The notes under the pieces: model-generated
The model's input: only the letters and a program-made list of their open reading frames with translations
What the model was told of the DNA's origin: nothing
Database searches by the model: none
Shown: one piece after another, positions 1 through 12,249 of the stretch
Numbering within the stretch: the stretch's first letter is position 1
How the letters are laid out: every line of letters begins with the position of its first letter
Program-made: the position numbers and the translations under genes
Origin: Phoronis australis
Lineage: Eukaryota; Phoronida; Phoronidae
Length of the DNA stretch: 64,000 nt
Assembly (NCBI GenBank): GCA_002633005.1
Contig: NMRA01000755.1
Span: 1-64,000 of the forward strand
Direction: 5' to 3'

Positions 1-279
1 TATAAAAGTGTACCGTACTGGAGTCGAGCACCATCTTCAGCACCTTCATGTGATTGGCCCAAATCTTGCGAGAAGTGGAAATTTGATGGCTACTTCAAAT
101 AACCGTTATAACGTGAAGAATTTCAGTCTCTTTCTTATATATTGGCGGAATTTCCTTTAAACTTGATGACGCAGAAGTATAGCATTTATATTGATTGTGA
201 ATACCTGCGCAATTAAAGTGGATAAAATTGATCACAGTGCCTTGAATGTTTCAAGAAAATTTCCGTGCTCTTCAGTTTC

Positions 280-830
280 TAGTCTGGCAGTGTTTATTCG
301 TGGCACCTGGGCTTACGGTGAATATTTTGCAACTGGTTTTAAGTGGTTACCTCTTGGGTTGATCTAGCTCAATTTTTAACCCTTTTTGATAATTGTCTGG
401 CAGGGACACCCCACCACTGAAATTGTCTGTCATCTAACTGTTGTGCCATGTACAGTGATGCTGAACATAGAGCAATTGGTTTCAAACAGTTACATGGTAG
501 GTTGATCTAACTCAACTCAGGTATTTGGGCGTGTCTGGCTGGGCTAACCCACCACTGGATTCGTCTGGCAGTGTTCATTCATGATACCTGGTCTCGCGGT
601 GAATATTTTGCAACTGGTTTCATGCGGTTACCTCTTGGATTGATCTAGCTCAATTTTTTACCTTTTTTTATAACCATCTGGCTGATACTCCCCACTGGCA
701 GTGACCAATTTTGACACAGTGGATTTTAGTAGGTATCAAAGGCAGTTTGAAATGTTAACCCGAAACGTTGATCTAGCTCAATTTTTTAATGCCATTCTCG
801 TGGCTCCCCTGACCGCACGCACCAGAGCGA
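280..830. repeat. Tandem array, about 137-bp unit, four copies
   Basis: The marker TTGATCTAGCTCAATTTTT (second copy degenerate) recurs at 359, 502, 640 and 768. A higher-order 281-bp period is seen in GTCTGGCAGTGTT at 282 and 563, so alternate units match best. Confidence 0.8.
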
Positions 831-1099
831 ACCTGCCAGATGGCCATTTCCAAGCATGAGGATACCCATAGACCACTGTGGTACCAAAGGAAATTGGTTA
901 CCTTCTCATGCCCAAAAAGCTCTGAGATTCCGTCTAATGGGTATTTTATCAATCATATGATTCTACAATGAATCCAACAACCAGATGGGAAACCATTATT
1001 AAGGTGAACATAGCAATCTTTTGTATAGTAACCTAGTATTACATTCCATATGATACCCAGAGGATAAAGCACTTCATTGTATATATATCTCAGTACATG

Positions 1100-2090
1100 T
1101 AGAAAAAGAAAGTGAGAAACTCACTGGATTCTAATGACATTATCCAGTGAGATTTTCACTTAAAGAACCATTTGAGTGAGAAATGCAAATGAGAATCCAC
1201 TGAGAATTTGAAGGAGTCAGTGGATAGCAAGAAAAAGTGGGAATTAAGTGAAAATTTTTGACTTACAAAATTTCTGAGTGAGAATTGAGTGAGAATTGAG
1301 TGAGAATTATGTTTTGCAAAAATTAGACTGAGCTGTTAGGATATTCAAACAGGCTCATTGGCTATTCCTGTGGAAATTTCAGTTGGACCAGATTTCTGAT
1401 TCAAAATAAAATGGTGCCAGGAATGAACACTTGTGATGAAGTAGAGAAATCGCTGGAAGATTGATGATGTTTTTCTCACAAATATTGTGAAATCACTGAA
1501 CAATTTGTCTGCAAGTCAACCAGAGGGATCCTGGACTGAAGTAGTGACTGTGATAATAAGCTTAAGAATACCACATTCCATACATCTACTAGAGCATACA
1601 AAGCAACAGTATTGGACTGATTAGTATTCACTTTGTATTGGCAGCTGAGTTTTTAGTATTTTGCTAATTCACAGAAAGCAATGAAATTGTTAGTTTAAGT
1701 TTGCTGTATTTCACCATGTTAATCATTGCAATTAAATTGTAACTTTAGTCAAATTTCAAGATAAACTCACAAAAATAAGCAGCATTTTGGTTACCAACTC
1801 TCATCTAATTCAGTCAACGGCTATAAAAGGCACACATAACACATTCTATGTTCAAAAATTGTCACCCAGTGAGATTCTCACTCAGTGAGATTTTCAGTGA
1901 CACGAATTCTTACTGAGTGGGAATGCTATGCAAATTAGTTAGATTTTCATTACAATCGCACTGGAATATCACTATATTCGCACAAGAATGATTTTTTTCT
2001 TACTAATTTGAATGGGATCTTAATTAATTAGATTCTCATTGGAATCTCACTGGAATCCAAAGAAATTCTCACTTAGTTTCAGGATGACAA
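1100..2090. mobile_element. Element with inverted arms built of AGTGAGAAT-type repeats
   Basis: 1105-1315 is full of AGTGAGAAT and CCAGTGAGATT. 1862-2075 holds the same words on the opposite strand (ATTCTCACT, AATCTCACTGG). A 550-base A/T-rich middle has no coding frame. This resembles a nonautonomous foldback DNA transposon. Confidence 0.5.
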
Positions 2091-2099
2091 TTTCCTGAA

Positions 2100-4185
2100 G
2101 TTCTTTTCATAAGGGAGACCATTCTAGGACAGAAATGAAACATTAACCACGGACAAAAGCAAATACAAAAAAATGTCCGCTTATGCAGGTTCGTGTAAAT
2201 ATGCTCTTATCAGTGAGTTCATACTTAGGAGACACTTCTTTTACGCCAAGTTTCGTTAAAACATGACTCAACATTTTGTTTGCAAGCTTGATATTGGTAC
2301 GCTGCTACCGAACTTAATCAAGCTGAAAGAATTATGTGCTCTCACTCAGAATTTTTTAGATCACTTTCACGCATTCGATGATATCAGCTTGTTCTGTGGA
2401 ACAAATTTGATGTGATTTCTGCTCTACGTGAAAGAACTGACAGTTTGTTGGACACAGCTCGAGATCAGGTTTGATCAATTGCCAATGGTGATCAATATAC
2501 TGTCCCCATGTCCCCAAGCAATGACATTAATGTCGATTCATCATCCCTTCCACGCCCAGACAAAACCTCTTTTTTGAGTTGTAAGCAACAAGTTAAGACA
2601 ATGCAGTTTTATAGTCCTCGGAAAGTAGTCTTTAATTTGCTTCTTTGACAGAATTTTTATCATCTTCAAATACATCACTTATGTGAAAAAAGGTTAAATG
2701 TTAAAGAACACCGAGTGAACAAGGACTTGTATGGATACCTGCATCAAAAGTACTGACATTTCAACTACACTTTTAGGGCCGTGCCCAGCACATAACATGA
2801 CACGGACAACAAGTCGATACAGCCTGGTCTCAAGAAATAATTCACTTCTTGCTAAAGCTTGGGCATTACTTCCAACTAGACTTAGAAGTAATAATTTAAG
2901 GTCAACTTCACAAAGGTTAGTATAAATTATAAATGAAATTTTAGGACGTAAGGTGGATTTAAGAATGATTTTGTTTATTTTTATGAATTTCATTTTATCA
3001 GGGTGACAAAAATGGAATGCCAAAATGAGAAACGTGAAAAAAACTAAAAAAACGCAAACTGCATGACGAGGAAGACACGGAAGACAGCAATAGGTACGTG
3101 CTATGCATTTTTGAAATGTCCATGACGAGAGGGTTCAGAAAATACTAATATCATGGGTGTACGTCAAGTTAATGGAGTCGGATCAGACATAAACAATAAC
3201 CTCTTCATATTCAAGGTTCTAATAAAGCGTGTGTTTCATTGGTGTTAGTACAAATTGCAATTTTATTACACTTATACGACAAACCAACCAGAGGTTCTGT
3301 TTAATAGCAGGAAACGAGGCCAGCATCCGCGACTTGACTGAGCTCTGAGTGGCCAAGACCATTGCCGTTGTGGCAGGAAATGGTAGTCGAATGCCTGGTG
3401 TAAATAAATTTCAGTTAAATAACTCACCCAAAATATAAAATTGAAGCCAAAAAGCAGGACTTTCATACAGTTCACAACTGGTGAAGTAGACATCCGTGCT
3501 TTCGTACGTTCTTTTGCCATCTTGCTGGCAAAATTTCACCAATATCAAAGGCAATCACTTCACAGTCTGGTCAGAATGTTTACACTCAACTGAGTCAAGA
3601 ACTCCTGATTTTCAGCCTCGTTTCAGGGTAAAACAGGTGTTCGCTTCGCTGCTGGTTTTGTTGACTTGCGCGATGCAGGGATGACGTAAGCAAAACCGGG
3701 GTAAATCCATACGTGTATACTGCGCAGGCTCGTTTAATTAGTGTGGATTCCTATTATCGATTTAGGAATTATTCCGATTTTCGAGTTATAAGAAGGGAAA
3801 TGCCTCGTATGATTATAATTCTATGATGATAGTCCAACAAAAGTGTGCGTTTTCTATTAATAAATGGATTTTGATCGTATTTTCGGTATTTTTTTGATAA
3901 TTTCGTGATGCCCCTATATAGCTAATCTTACGTTAGATAAAAGTCATAAACATGGGTCCCTATAGTCCCCTGTGCCTCACGTTTCCACCAAACACATTTA
4001 TGCTACAAAGGCTTTTTTAACTCAAATCAAAACATGTGGTCGTAAGAATAAAATTTATCCGCCTGGACCACGCTGATGAAGAACGTGGTCCGTCGTCGTA
4101 CATGTATATATATGAAATTTGTCCGCTTGGCGATGACCACGCTGCTGACGGAAGCAGTGGTCGTATGGCCAAAAATTGTCCACCC
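2100..4185. other. No gene seen
   Basis: A/T-rich sequence with short frames only. The plus-strand frame at 2731-2925 and those near 3272-3684 show no domain or splice pattern I can support. Confidence 0.5.
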
Positions 4186-4258
4186 CATCCAGTGGCGGAT
4201 TTAGGATAACATGACGGGGGCCCAACATTTTGTCTCGGGCAACTGCAAAGTACGATCG

Positions 4259-4280
4259 CATGCGCGCACCCAGCTAAAAT
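4259..4280. mobile_element. Solo end of MITE family A
   Basis: CATGCGCGCACCCAGCTAAA matches the terminus of the elements at 5039, 47435 and 59482. No matching right end is near unless it pairs with one near 5290. A CAGTGGCGGATTTAGG just upstream (4191) resembles the end of MITE family C. Confidence 0.45.
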
Positions 4281-5038
4281 TCTAGGGGTGCCGAATTTCT
4301 AGGCGGAGTAAAAAAAAAAGGAAAACGGTTGCATCGGTGGTCTCGCTTGCACGCTTGCAATAGTGTTTGACAACCCCCCCCCCTCATATTAATTACCTGG
4401 ATTAATTGCTAAACTCGATATTTCCTCACGCTCTTGCTGTTTCACGTTTTGGCGGCAGCTAACTAGGGGGGAGGGGCAGCCCCCGGCCCCTTTAAATTCG
4501 CCTAAGCTACCACGCCTTCTCTAAGTCACGAAAAGCGCGTCATAAATTTAGCCCCCCAGAGATAAAGCCACGGGCATGGCCCGAATCATTCGATTAGAGT
4601 GGAGCTGGAGCACGGCACGCGCTCTAGATTTCTTCAAACTACAAATGTTATTTTGAAATATAGGCCTACCGCGGGTCGTTTGGCGCTTTCATTTCTCTCC
4701 TCGAAGAATAACACAGAAAGAATTAATGCCTTTAATTTTAAAAGTGACCCGTTGATTTTAGGTGTTGTTGATTTTAACTGATTTGGCCCATATCGAGAGT
4801 GAATCAATGTAAAACGAACGTACCTGCATGGGCCTGTACGGTTTGAACCCGTATTTAGTCAAAGAAAACTGATTTTTGTTATAGACAATGCCATGCCTTG
4901 CGGGAAGCGCCGGGACTTTAGCCGAAGGGCCCCGCCGTCCCAAACATGTCTTTATCATTACTGTCAAAAAGGCATCCAGTAATTGATTTGTCTGAGGCCA
5001 GTAATTTTTGGTGAATTGAATGACCGATTTGGTCATAC

Positions 5039-5291
5039 ATGCGCGCACCCAGCTTTCGATATGGGAATTCCTGACGTTGTGGACCATTTGCTAACAAAAG
5101 AGCGAGCGGACTAAAAAAAAAAAAAAACGGGACCACCTGTGTGAATTGCGACTTTGCGCTTATTTAGTGGACTTTGGTCCCATTTTATCGGACTTTTTGT
5201 CTCTCAGGGGCAGACGTTTTTGCCCACTTCGTCAATGGGGGGGGGGGCTCGTTCGAGCCCCCCGAGCCCCCCTCCCAAGGGTGCGCGCATG
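5039..5291. mobile_element. MITE family A, copy 1
   Basis: Terminal inverted repeats ATGCGCGCACCCAGC and its complement GGGTGCGCGCAT enclose about 250 bases without a gene, including the family word CGGACT...TTTTTGTCTC near the right part. An 18-base direct repeat (GAATGACCGATTTGGTCA) flanks it at 5018-5035 and 5296-5313. Confidence 0.75.
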
Positions 5292-5819
5292 TCACGAATG
5301 ACCGATTTGGTCACCAAAAGTGCAGGGGAGCGGGGAGAAAAATGTGTGTCTAAAATTAAATTCCCTGTCCGAATCGCTACTATCAGTCGAACCCAGCTTG
5401 AATTATTGAGGAGGTGATAAACATAGTAAGGCCTGTAACCGAAGTTTGTTACTTTTTTACTTTTTTGCATATTTGAAAGCTGTCAAAAGACACGACGTTT
5501 GTGACCAGCACAGGACAACCGTGCATGTCGGAACATTTCACCTAATGACAGAAAGATCAGCCGGAAAATCTGCAAAGCGCATTTTCCTCTGCCTGGCAAA
5601 CACAAGGAACTTGTTCAGACTTAGCAAGCTAAATATATTCAGTTTTGCCCAAAATGAATAAACTCGTATAAGAAACTTCATTTTTACATATTCCCTTTCG
5701 AAATGTTCAGACAGTTGCTGTGCACGAACCTAAAACAAGTTGAACAAATTGAGCAGTATACATGTACCAACCAGCCAAATAACAAATACCGCAGGCTTTC
5801 TCTAGTATGAGGAACTTAC

Positions 5820-5955
5820 CCTTTTTTGGAACCACAACGGCGTCCTCCACGTCCACGTCAGGTAGATCAACCAGACGGAAACTTCTCGCCTTTCCCGGCC
5901 AAAATTTGAACTCCGGATCGACATCTTTGCTGTTAGGGTTCTTAAAGTGGTCAAC
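5820..5955 (-). CDS. Candidate internal coding exon of an unidentified gene
   Basis: Minus-strand frame reading VDHFKNPNSKDVDPEF, FWPGKARSFRLVDL and PDVDVEDAVVVPKK, ending at a perfect AAGG|GTAAGT donor (5820/5819). The composition looks like genuine protein. However, an in-frame TGA lies just upstream, the only AG that avoids it has no pyrimidine tract, and no partner exons were found. It could be a true exon, an exon of a broken gene, or chance. Confidence 0.3.
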
Positions 5956-6057
5956 TCATCCCATTCCGCTCAGTTTCTGAAGTCCAGCGGGGCCACCTCC
6001 CAAGCGATTTTTAAATATGTTTCATAGCGCTTTTTGCCATTTTACTTCTAATACATG

Positions 6058-6205
6058 GGCGGCGCAGCACTGAAAAAAGTGGGGGGCTAAAGCCAACCCA
6101 GCTCCCCCCCTGTGGTACGGCACCTATAGACCATAGGCGGCGCAGCGTTGAAAAAAGTGAGGGACTATAGCCCCCCTCCCAGCCCTCTGTGGTGAGCCGC
6201 CCACT
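6058..6205. repeat. Two tandem copies of a 77-bp unit
   Basis: GGCGGCGCAGC...TTGAAAAAAGTG begins at about 6058 and 6135; each copy ends near CTGTGGT. It is surrounded by C- and G-runs. Confidence 0.7.
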
Positions 6206-6209
6206 TACC

Positions 6210-7560
6210 ACAGTCTACTTTGTTTTGTTTCTTGTCCGGTTGCTATGTTATGATTTTATTTTTAAGCTTAGAGTGCTCACAGAGACAGATTTTGATCGTC
6301 AATGAAACTTAGAAGTCAGCTCTCGCGCAACGACCCACCTCATCTATAGTCTTTACAACACGTGATTCATCGCCAGCTGATTACCGTCATTTTGCACATT
6401 CTCGGGAATACCACAGTTTTCCCGGCGGTAGCGTGTTGCACCTCGAATAAAAAAGGCGACTTGACAGTGAGCGCCGAGCACAGTCTTAACTGCCATCGAT
6501 TCCACGAGAGCACAAAAAGGTCAACTCTAAAGTCACAGACTCAGATCTTAAAAAATATGTGTTCAGGCATCCTGCTGAGATATGTTCAAAAACTAAGTTT
6601 AATTCAAAATTTCTGGACCATTGTTCCTTAAGTTAGAGCGTCATAGATATTTTGGGCCAAAATAGCCTATTTTTGGTTAAAAAAGGTTCCGTTGGTGAAG
6701 TAGATTCAAAACGGCTTAAAAGAACTGGAAAGAAAAAATCTTTATGATGTGTTTTGGACATTGAACTTCTCTATCAGAAGACAGTTTTTGCATTTTCAAA
6801 GCATAGGGTTTTCCAATAATCTTCTCAGGAGTGCTAAAATTCGGTAAATTTTACCCCAACGTTGTATAATATTTGATTTTTAGCCATTTTGGGGTCATTT
6901 GGGGGCCAGTTTGCGGGGTGCTGTTGATTTCAAATAATATTCTTCATCAGTTTACTGCCTCACTAATTAAAAAAAACAAGAAATCGGGCTTTATGTTTGT
7001 TTCCAATTGCAACAGCCGACAGACAGGATAAACCAGATCGCATATTTTACAGTCCTTGACTACTGTCAGTATGTACAAAGATTTTGGTATGTAGCTGTTC
7101 ACTATTTCGTAATCTCATACAGGGGCTTCATTAACTTTAACAAATTTGTTTCTTTGGTGATGAAATCGGACGACGTCTAGATAATTCGGCTGGTGCTGGT
7201 CCACCCTACGAATTCTGACTCACCGCCTACTCGCGGGAGTTCCTATAACTAGATTTTTTTGGTGAAATTTCATGAAATTTGTCTAAAAAATTTTCTATCC
7301 AGCAAATGATGGCAGATGTATATTTTGTAATTATTCTATCCTGTGCTGCCGTATCAGTGACTGTTTTAACATTTTGGAAACCGACAAGTGTCTAACCTGT
7401 GCCCCCTCGTCGGCTGCTAACCGATGTTGTGGCCTGGTAACGGCCCCACTACAACCGTCTCAAGGGGGAGGGGCGTTGCGACGGGTGTGAATGTACCCCC
7501 CACCAGGATTTTGGGTCCACCTAATTAGCAAGCCGAATTTAAGTCATATCACCTGTACTG
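6210..7560. other. No gene seen
   Basis: A/T-rich, with one short plus frame (6362-6631) lacking recognisable features. A G/C-rich patch lies at 7395-7500. Confidence 0.45.
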
Positions 7561-7689
7561 TCACTCAGCTGTCATTAAATGTATACTCGAGTAACGTTGT
7601 CATCTAGTAGCAAACCGGACAAACCTATGATTTTGAGTACTGCCGGCTCAACTTACAAAGGCGGGGCTCATTTTTGTGAGCAAAGGAAT

Positions 7690-8262
7690 CCGATAAACAG
7701 CAGATGGGTCGCCCTTAATGTTGAGAACGTGAACGCCCGGTGGCTACGACTGGCAAACTACATACACAAAGTTCATGTATGTGTTCAAATTTAGATTAGT
7801 GATAAAGCTTAAAGCTTACCGCTTATAGCGTACAGGTGTACATGTACACTGTACGTTGTTAATGAACACGACTGCGGCACATATAGGTTAAATTATTCAA
7901 CCACCAGCCCACAATACACTGTGGTCAGCTCAAATTATAAACAAGGCGCGTGCGACGGGAGGGGCTCATTTCGAGTCTGTGGGCCCGCATGTCATACATG
8001 TATATGTACCCTGATCATGCGCATTGGAAATAGTAAGTACACAGTAGACCGACCTGGCGTTCAGTAACGCTAGGACCTTGCTAAAAAGCAACACTTCGCG
8101 AGATTACGTGAGATATTTCCGTGTATTTCAAGTGCATGAGAACACGTGACTAAGCTAGATTTTAGCTAGGTCCTAGCGTTAGTGAATGCACGCCGGTAGG
8201 CCTAAACAGCAGATACATGTAGCTTCAGACGGGTCGCCCTTAGCGTTGAGTACGTGAACGCA
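7690..8262. repeat. Local direct duplication with a MITE between copies
   Basis: TAAACAGCAGAT, GGGTCGCCCTTA and GTTGAGNACGTGAACGC occur in the same order at 7693-7738 and 8202-8261. MITE family B (8060-8186) lies between them. Confidence 0.6.
8060..8186. mobile_element. MITE family B, copy 1
   Basis: 127 bases with inverted ends TTCAGTAACGCTAGGA and TCCTAGCGTTAGTGAA. Internal words AGATTACGTGAGAT and GAGAACACGTGA are shared with the copy at 35173. Confidence 0.8.
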
Positions 8263-8399
8263 AAAGAACACCGATTCTTTCTTAAGAAGGCAAAAGTCGA
8301 TTCCCAAGATGTTAAGGCTGTTTCCAACAGTTCTGAGCTTACATGTTATAGCGCCGGGTGCCGTTGTCACCAACGTCAACCAGAAAGTGGACAATATCT

Positions 8400-9520
8400 A
8401 ATCGGGATGGAATTCGGCAGCTAAAACAACAGCGTAAATGTAAATATCAGTCGTCCGTCTGAAACGGTTACAACCAGCAGTACCTCAGAACCATACTTGC
8501 ATCCAATGATTTAGATGGGCAGACGACAGAATTGACGTGGTTGTTACAAAAGTAAAATCGCTTATAGTGATGAAAACCGCTGCCATCTAACGAAGAATCA
8601 CGTCCACCTTGATGAGAACTTTGTATTTGACAGTACCCGGAACGTGGTATCAGGGGTGGGTGTAACCCATTTTTTCAGCAAAATTGTTTTCTAGCTTTTG
8701 AAAACCGCGGCAACTTTGCATTTTTTAAAATATCGTTTCGTTTTTGTTTTATACAACGTCTGTTTTTTCATAAAATACGAAAAATCCTAAGTTTTGATAG
8801 CTTCTCATACAAAAGTAGAACACTTCGAAAACAATTCTAAACAAAGTTTCACAGAACACTGCCCGAAGCGTATTCTGACAGTTTCGGCCATTTCCGAAAT
8901 AAGATGTTTCCGAAGCAAGTCAAATTTGAGTTTTTCTAGAGTTGACCTAACCTTAAAAACTATGGATATCTGATATTTTAAAAAAGTAGTGTTTTGTAGC
9001 CATTTGCGTAATGCTGTCTACTACACGCATTTGTTCAACTGAATTCGCTATGCAACTCTATACCGGGATAACTATAGCGGCTTCCGTTATTACAGACATA
9101 ATTTTATGTCATTTTATTTCAGTTTCCTTAGTTTTTGTCTCGGGGAAACTCAGAAATTGCTAATTCAATAAATTAAGTTTTCGGTCCTGTGTTACAGACT
9201 ACCAATTTCGTAAAAAATAACCCATTTTTTAAGTGAAAAATTAGCGCAAATCACGATCACATACACAAAGTTTAAGCTGAATCTGAAAGATGTCCCCTAG
9301 AGTGATTTTTTGATTTCTTTTGAATTTCTCGTGGAATGACAAGAGCAATTAATATCTAATTTGGTGTCGCATATTTTGTTTTTGTTTGTCGTAATGCAGT
9401 TTAGTTGTATACTAAAAGAATGAACCATGGATTAGCGTTGTGTACATACATGTATGCACTGCCGTTCCTCTTCAATCCGTAACTGTTGGTGATTTAGCTT
9501 ATTGGTTCACTGATTTTTAA
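8400..9520. other. No gene seen
   Basis: Low-GC sequence; no frame, splice pattern or repeat that I can support. Confidence 0.45.
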
Positions 9521-9524
9521 CAAG

Positions 9525-11060
9525 AGCAATGCGGAGCGTTGAAATGCGCCCACGAATGCATCGCAAATGGTGTGCTTTTAGGGTTACTCATTTGTGTCAT
9601 AAAATGGCACTAGATGGCACAAAAACATACATGATCCATCCGAAAACGGGAGCATGTCATTGCTTCTTTAATAGAAAGCTATACACCAAATTTCATAGAA
9701 ATCCGTCACTGAACTTCAAAGAAATAAAGGAAACAGAATAAAATGAAATTGCCACTACCAGGAGGCACAGTGTTTATTGGATCCGCCTGAAAGTCGTCGA
9801 CGTCTGTTGTTAGCTTCATCTAAATAAACTTACAAAATTTAATAAAGATCCTGCAGTGGGTTTAGGAGACACATCATCAACCGTCCTCTTCACACTGAGA
9901 ACATATACGTCAATTTTCAAAACCATCCTTGGAATGATTTGGTTGATAAAGAGGTGGACGCCAAAAAATAGACACCAGTTGGCGCGAAGTACCTTGATTC
10001 CATCCGAAAACGGGAGGATAGCGTCATCTCACCAATAGATGCCCGTATTCAAAATTTATGAAAATCTGTTGAGGACCTTTGAAGCTACACAGGTAAACGT
10101 AAAACTAAAACTGCCACCAGGTGGCATGCCAGTAGTCACTAGATCAATCCCAAAATCATCATCGCCCGTTGTCAACATCATATAAACACACCTCTTAAAT
10201 TTAGTAAAGATCCTGCAAACGGTTTATGAGATACAGCTATGGGCGCAAAAAAGAAACTACCACTAGGAAGAGCCACAATAGTCGAAGTCATCGGAAAATC
10301 ATCGTCAGCCGTCCACTTCATAGTAAAAACCTACATGCCAATTTTCATAAATATGAAGGCGGTTTGTTTGGTAGAGGGGTGAACGCCAAAAAACAGACTC
10401 GAAAACAGTAAAAATGGCCACTAGGTGGCGCAAGCTAGGTCGAATCCATCTGAAAACGGAAAGATAGTGTCACCTCACTAACAGAAACCTGTACGTCAAA
10501 TTTTATGAAATTACGATGAGGACCTTTGAAGATACAGACGTAAACGTAAAAAAATAAAACTGCCACTAGGTGGCACACCAGTTTTCAGACCTGTCCGAAA
10601 GTCGTCGTCGTCCATTGTCAACATCATATAGATGCACTTACTAAATTTAGTGAAGATGCTGCAAACAGGAGATGTAGCTATATAGGCGCAAAAAAACAAA
10701 ACTGCCCCTAAAAGGCGCCACAGTAGTCGAAGTCGTCGGAGAATCATCGTCAACCGTCCTCTTCATAGTAAGAACATACATGCCAATTTTCACAATCATC
10801 ATTAGAGCGGTGTGGTTGATAGAGGGTTGGTCGTCAAAAACTCGTAAACAGTAAAACTGGCCACTACGTCGAATCCATCCGAAAACGGGAGGATACCAGC
10901 GTCTCACTAATAGATGCCTATATACTAACTAATTTTATGAAAATGCGTTGAGGACCTTTGAAGATACAGAGGTAAAGGTAAAAATTAAAATTGCCACTAG
11001 GGGGCACACCGGTAGTCGGATCCGTCCGAAAGTTGGCGCTCATGCTGTCCCATCCATGAA
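9525..11060. repeat. Tandem array of a ~440-bp unit, about 3.5 copies
   Basis: GAGGACCTTTGAAG recurs at 10071, 10518 and 10950 (spacing 447 and 432). Each unit also holds GCCACTAGGTGGCAC, CCATCCGAAAACGGGAGGAT and TGCCAATTTTCA. Degenerate unit parts begin near 9600. The left border at 9522 opens with ACAAGAGCAATG, the terminal word of the element at 17916. Confidence 0.8.
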
Positions 11061-11230
11061 TGGAACACGTGCAACATTTCATGAACACTATGTCAATCGG
11101 TTTTGTAGATAGGAGCAGCGGACGTCGGACGCTGGACGGACGGCCGGCCGGCCGGACACAGATGACGGCATAATGCGTCCACATATTAATATGTGGGTGC
11201 ATAAAAATCGAAAAGCATACTATTATAGGC
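11061..11230. repeat. GC-rich flank of the 440-bp array
   Basis: Contains a GGACGGACGGCCGGCCGGCC run and a short palindrome, CCACATATTAATATGTGG. Confidence 0.5.
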
Positions 11231-11922
11231 ATACTGCGTTGCCGCGGTAACGCTTACTTTTGACGAAAACTATTCCTTTATGGCTATGCGGTGCATTTTG
11301 AAAATTTGCAAGTTAGTATATACAGGTAAAGGGGTTTAGGTCTCCTACAGTTTATGAACGCTTAATATTGGGTCCCGATCGCACCGGATAAATATGCGGT
11401 CACCACTGTGACAACCGTGTTCAGCTAGCGCCGCGCACTTATTGATACTGGATAAGCCGCTAGAGCACAGGTCAACAAACCAGCGGTGAAAAATCCCGCA
11501 TATCTTTACATACAGATGTGTGTTCTCCTTGTAAGCGAATTATTCAAAGCATAATGGTCTTCGAAAAAGCGCCATTTTTAGCAATTTGAACACGACTGCC
11601 AGTTGACAACTCAGTGACGGAAGTGTCGTACTAAGATCTAAGATGTGCCAGATAAAACACACAAGAAGTCGTCAAATCAAGTAGAAAAGTAGAGATGAGG
11701 GCGAAGCCCTCGGGCAGCTTCGCAAGTTATCGCCTTCTGTCCTCGCTGCACTTGGTTTGGACGTGGAACGATCGGCGTGGAACTTAGTGGCTGGAAGTCG
11801 ATGGTGGGCTTCTCTGATGAAACGCTGGCTAGATGGCAACAGCGTCGTTGACTTCATACTGTAGATAACGGTTCGACTTGCAAGAGGCTGGCTTAATGGC
11901 AACAGCGTTCATACTTGTCCTA

Positions 11923-12240
11923 GGTTGTCTTTATCGTACTGCCCCGTCGGAGCAGTTACCAGTAGAACAGGGCCAGAACCATGCATTGGTGGTCGTGGTA
12001 CATGCTTGTCATTGGAGATCGGATTACGGTTGTCTTTATGCTGCCCCGTCCAGACAGTTACCACTTGAGCAGCCGCCAGAACCCTTGGTGCTCCTGGTAG
12101 GCCTCTACAAGCTTATCAATGGATTTCGGATTAAGGTTGTCTTTATACTTCCCCGCCCGTCGGGACAGTTACTAGTTGAGTTGTGCCAGAACTCTTAGGG
12201 TGCTTCTGGTACAAGCTTGTCACGGAAATTCGGGAAAATT
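11923..12240. repeat. 106-bp minisatellite, three copies
   Basis: GGTTGTCTTTAT starts at 11923, 12029 and 12135, exactly 106 apart. Each is followed by GCCCCGTC-like, CAGTTAC and GCCAGAAC words. The open frame across it is a by-product of the repeat. Confidence 0.85.
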
Positions 12241-12249
12241 CAATCTAAA

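Noticed and set aside
2731-2925. Plus-strand ORF resembling the C-terminal tail of LINE proteins
   Set aside because: The similarity is too weak (only a LLPTRLRSNN-like block) to claim.
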